From Adineta ricciae (lineage: Eukaryota > Rotifera > Eurotatoria > Adinetida > Adinetidae): DNA of 64,000 bases. The position numbers were made by a program, and so were the translations under genes. A model generated the notes under the pieces. The model worked only from the letters and a program-made list of their open reading frames with translations. It was not told the DNA's origin and did not search any database. The stretch lies in NCBI GenBank assembly GCA_905250025.1, contig CAJNOJ010000014.1, positions 799,629 to 863,628 on the forward strand, in the 5' to 3' direction. Shown here one piece after another: positions 60,011 to 64,000 of this stretch; position 1 is the first letter of the stretch, and every line of letters begins with the position of its first letter.

Positions 60011-63000
60011 TTATACAATACTCGCTTTTGTCTGATAATTTGATGCAACATTATACCATCCACTATTACTAATGTTTGATGGTGACAATGTTTGAGTTCT
60101 TTCATCGTTTGTCAGCATTTGGTCGAGTAGAAGTATACCATTGAGCAAAGGTGGTGGTTGAGGAAATTTTGTTGACGTTTCTTTAGTTGAAGAACTTAAA
60201 ACAGTTTGTAATGTCGGAAAACCATCTTGATGAGTTTTGGGCATATCACAAAGATTCGATTGATTGGAGGATTTACTAACGGCTAGGGATGATAGATCAC
60301 GTTTGGTTTGTTTGGGAAGAGTACTGAATGTTGATGGCGTTGTTTCTTGATAGTATGGTGAATGATATTGAAAAACATCATCGAATAGGTGATTTCCGGG
60401 ATTGATTAGAGTGGGTTCGAAACTGACGTTTTTCATTGGTGGACGGCGTGTTGCTTTTCGCGTTAGAGTTGTCAATGCTGATACGGTTGATGATGGAGGA
60501 TTCGGTTGAAAAGAATTCAAATCTGTCGACGAAGAAGAAACCACATTGAATGGACACGATAATAAGGACGAAGAAAAATCCACGTCAGTTGTCGACGAAC
60601 TATTTCCAGAAGGTATTTGTGAATTCTAAAACACGATCACAATGAGTTTTTGTCGAAGATATAGTCATTAATTTCCACATGCTTCTCATCTGCTCAGTTG
60701 AGCGAGAAAAAACACTCATCACTCGATTTCCTCTCATCTATACAGATGTTCAGCAGAGGTCATTTCGGTACATACTTTTCTTTGTTTAACAATAACAGCA
60801 TAATCATGATTTGTTGATAAAATATTTAGTTTAGTTTGCGGACTACTCTCCTTCGACTTATCCTCATCGTTCACAATTAATCGACTGCCATATAAATGTT
60901 TCTTAACATTTTGATTGTATTGTAAGCGCATCCATAGATAATAAATGAGTAGAAATATCGTTGAACCAGTTGCAATAAACGATAAAACAATGATAATTAA
61001 TAGTGAAAAACGTGAAAATGTCTGCCGCATGTTCGATAAGATATTCAATTGAAATGGATTGCGATTATAGATAACAACGTGAAACATCTTTTTCGTTACT
61101 AGATCAAGATTTTTCGCCACAATTTCGATATCATACGTACCAGGTGATATCGACGAATTGTACAGCCAGAGGGAATTATTTGAACCGATGTAGAACAAAT
61201 CATTGTTCGAAATCGATAACTGAACTGCCGAGTTATTCCCGATGTCGTCGTCGCCAACGACAATGTCGGTTAAAAACTGCGCTAACGGATTGTTTGGATC
61301 TGTACGTTGCGAATGGTCAACAGAGAGAATATGACGAATTTCATCAGAATCAGGCCAAATAAACACGGGATAGTTGTCATTGACATCCCTGGAAAAACTC
61401 AACAATATGAAAGACGAATTTAAAGCTGCAGACTTACTGAATTTTAATGATCACTGTTGCTGATCCGATTGAACCCATTGTTGAATTATCGGTTGCCATG
61501 ACGGTGACGATATATTCATCTTGAATTTCTCGATCGAATATGGCATCTGTCCGAAGATTACCACTCTGATCGATAATGAACAAATGATAATTATCATTCA
61601 AGGAATAGACCACATGATCACCATAATCATGATCAATTGCTTTGACTTGTCCGATAAATGTTGAAGATTTGTTAGTGGAGTTTTCATTGATAAAAAACTG
61701 ATACTTCTTCTTTTCAAATTCAGGTGAGTATTCATTTAGATTAAGGATATTCACTTTGACCAAAGTAAATGTATCCATTGATGGTTGACCTGCATCGCGT
61801 GCTCGAACTTGCAAATGATACTGACGATTGGCTTCATAATCAAATGTTGTGTTCGTTGAGATGATTCCATCGGTTGATGAAATGGAAAAATACGATGATG
61901 GAGGATCGATTGAATAACTTATCTGTCCATTCAAACCTTGATCTGCATCGTAAGCAATGACTTGGCCAATCACACTTGGTATTATATTGTTCTCGCTGAT
62001 TTCAAATGTATAATTTCTGGGAAAGATTGGTCTTTGATCATTAACATCGGTGATGTTCAGATCGAATGTCATAGAACGACGTAAACTCGGTTGACCGAAA
62101 TCACGTGCATGTAGTTCGATTTGGTAATTCGATGCAATTTCGCGATCAAGTCGATGTAACGACTTCACTGAATAGTAATTTGGACGAATGATTTCAAGAT
62201 AAAACAAACGATTAGGCTCGATAGTTAATTGTGCCTAAAGCAAATATCAATTATTTATTCTTCTCATCAAAATTTACGTAATCAAGGTTAGGTAAAGTAT
62301 GAACAAAGAAACATGATAAATGAATAGACAACTGTTCTGATGGTCAGATGCGATTTTATGGCTATATCAAAGTTTCTCACGTAATATTCTTACTTAATAA
62401 AACTAAAGTAATAAAGAAAAAGTATCACGCTTACCTTTCCGTAATCTCCGGAATCTTGATCATGAACATTAACGAAAGCTAAGGGTAGATTTATATCGAA
62501 TGTTTCAGGTACATAAGCCATCGTTCCATCGCGATTATGTTCTAATGTGGGATTGAACTTCATCTGTATCGAGGGTGCATGGTCATTTTGATCAAGAACA
62601 TAGACATTAATAATACATGTATCACTCAATGAGTTCAATCCATTGTCACGAACCTCAGCTTTGAGTTGATACGATGTGTGGTATTCATAGTCAAGAGAAT
62701 GAGTTAATGTTAGAATTCCTGAAGTTTTATCCAGTAGAAATAGACCATTGTGATCATTTTCAAGTGTGTAAACTAAGTCAGCGTTGAGACCAGCATCTGC
62801 ATCGATGGCACGGATTTTAAGTAGATATTCGGGTAAAGTATTTTCAGCAACAGTTACATTATAAATTGCCGATTCAAACTTCGGTCGGGAATCATTAATA
62901 TCACTAAAAATCAAACGAAGAAGAATGATAAATACAAACAATGAAAATGATTTCTACTACCTGATTTCGATTGTTAAGATTTGTGTTCCGATATTCGGTG

Positions 63001-63667
63001 GATATCCTCGATCGATCGCCATTAATTTAAAAATGTATTTTTCGATTACTTCTCGATCTAATTTGTCATTAACAACTAATTCCAACTCTCGACTTTGATT
63101 ATCATAAACAATTGAAAATTGATGCTGCTCGTGATTTTCATATGTAACTAACCGATAATGATCGATTCCATATGGTGGTGAATCGAGATCGACCGCGATC
63201 TCCAGCGGAATGCGATGTCCGATTGGAACATTTTCTGCCATGGATATTGTCGATTCCGATTGTGAAAACTTCGGAATTACATCATTGATATCATGACAAG
63301 ATATCGGTTGAGACAGAATATAATTAAATGGCGGCTGATTAAGATTTACGGTTAATGTTAAAGTAAAATTACATTCAAGAACATTGCCGCCGATACACAA
63401 ACGTTTGCGAACGTAATCTTCCCGATCTAAACGTGACTTTAATCGAATACGTCCGTTAATGTATTCAAAAGGTTGACTTGGTTGACTATGGAGTAGAACT
63501 GCTTGGTCGGGATGAACACCAAGTGTCTGAAATGTCGGTCGAAGATCGACGACAATCGTTGAGATAGGACTTTCTTCAAAAATCGAGACAGGAGTTAAAA
63601 TTTGTGAGACGATTGAAGATGCATATGGAAGAAAAAGAGTCATTAGTATGTGTAATGTCAAATGCAT
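60011..63667 (-). CDS. Protocadherin with seven cadherin repeats, delta-1-like
   Basis: Single-pass adhesion receptor. It starts with a signal peptide (MHLTLHILMTLFLPYASS, ATG 63667; an in-frame Met at 63784 lies upstream but is separated by a good acceptor TTGTTTCTAG). Calcium-binding linkers mark the repeats: DINDVIPKF, DINDSRPKF, DQNDHAPSI, DVNDQRPIF, NLNEYSPEF (degenerate) and DVNDNYPVF, giving seven ectodomain repeats. Typical repeat signatures include RLDREDY, DKLDREVIEKY, DADAGLNADLVYTLENDHNG, RLDREIASNYQIELHARDFG and DADQGLNGQISYSIDPP. The membrane helix is SLLIIIVLSFIATGSTIFLL followed by IYYLWMRLQY. After a 150-bp intron (60775-60626), the cytosolic tail has RPPMKNVSFEPTLI, where K-N-V-S-F (60419-60433) fits a PP1 docking motif as found in delta-1 protocadherins. 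Stop at 60011. Seven repeats plus this motif suggest the delta-1 group (PCDH1/7/9/11). Confidence 0.88.
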
Positions 63668-64000
63668 TTTGATTGTAAAAATCAATGTACAGTTATAGAT
63701 TGATCTAGAAACAAAAGAAAAGGTAGACGAGCTATTACTATTTATAGTCGGAATATTGATTTGGATTTGGGAGCTTTTCTCCATTACTAATTCATGTTAG
63801 AAAACAAATCTCTATAGAATTTTGATTTTTTCCTCTTTTCCTCTATTGAAGAAATGTCCAGCTGTAAGGCGATGGACGAGATTTCTTTCTTCTACTCAAT
63901 TGTTCTATTTGAACATCATTGTCACGCAATTGTACGATCTCGTCCGTTCGTTTAAACTCTTATCTCTAAGTGATTTGGTCAATTGTATTTACACGCTCAT
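63668..64000. other. Upstream region of the protocadherin gene
   Basis: AT-rich sequence with a strong acceptor TTTGTTTCTAG on the minus strand (AG at 63706-63705), 38 bp before the chosen start, implying a 5' UTR intron or a trans-splice site. No further gene is recognisable before the window ends. Confidence 0.45.

Overview
This is animal nuclear DNA from a compact, AT-rich genome. Every recognisable gene is of metazoan type (axonemal dynein, microtubule inner protein, nicolin-1, ER lectin, GCN1, K-Cl cotransporter, NR2E nuclear receptor, delta-type protocadherin). Most genes are cut by many very short GT-AG introns; those I delimited are mostly 50-66 bp, with extremes of 35, 39 and 150 bp. 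Intergenic gaps run from 34 bp to about 2.5 kb. This architecture fits a small invertebrate and most resembles a bdelloid rotifer, but the organism is inferred, not shown. I read no tRNA, rRNA, CRISPR or transposase signature, although I could not search systematically.

Layout, left to right: an axonemal dynein heavy chain on the minus strand running off the left edge; a divergent PIERCE1-type microtubule inner protein (+); a Pro/Gln-rich synaptopodin-like protein (-); a 2.5 kb stretch without a resolved gene; nicolin-1 (-) divergent from ER lectin ERLEC1 (+); GCN1 (+) directly behind ERLEC1; an SLC43A3-like carrier (+); a chymotrypsin-fold protease (+); a His-rich orphan (+); two convergent acidic orphans (+ and -); a small two-helix membrane protein (-); a signal-peptide-bearing aldo-keto reductase (+); an intronless isochorismatase-GST fusion (-); radial spoke head protein RSPH4A (-); an NR2E nuclear receptor (+); LRRC27 (-); a probable sperm/ciliary microtubule protein (-); a K-Cl cotransporter (+); and a seven-cadherin-repeat protocadherin (-).

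Cilia are the main functional theme. Dynein heavy chain, PIERCE1, nicolin-1 (tubulin polyglutamylase complex), RSPH4A, LRRC27 and the unnamed 53835-55519 gene can all be tied to axonemes with varying confidence. Several of them carry an RFX X-box-like palindrome 58-120 bp upstream of the ATG; the one at RSPH4A is strong and the others are weaker. Other regulatory motifs visible in the proteins are possible PP1 docking motifs in one orphan and in the protocadherin tail, and a SPAK/OSR1 docking motif in the cotransporter.

Two single-N positions (3290 and 13981) are each flanked by identical 221-bp direct copies. They are almost certainly assembly joins, not biology, and each would add a false 74-codon in-frame duplication to a predicted protein. 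The least ordinary gene is the single-exon isochorismatase-GST fusion, a candidate for horizontal acquisition or for a lineage-specific fusion enzyme.
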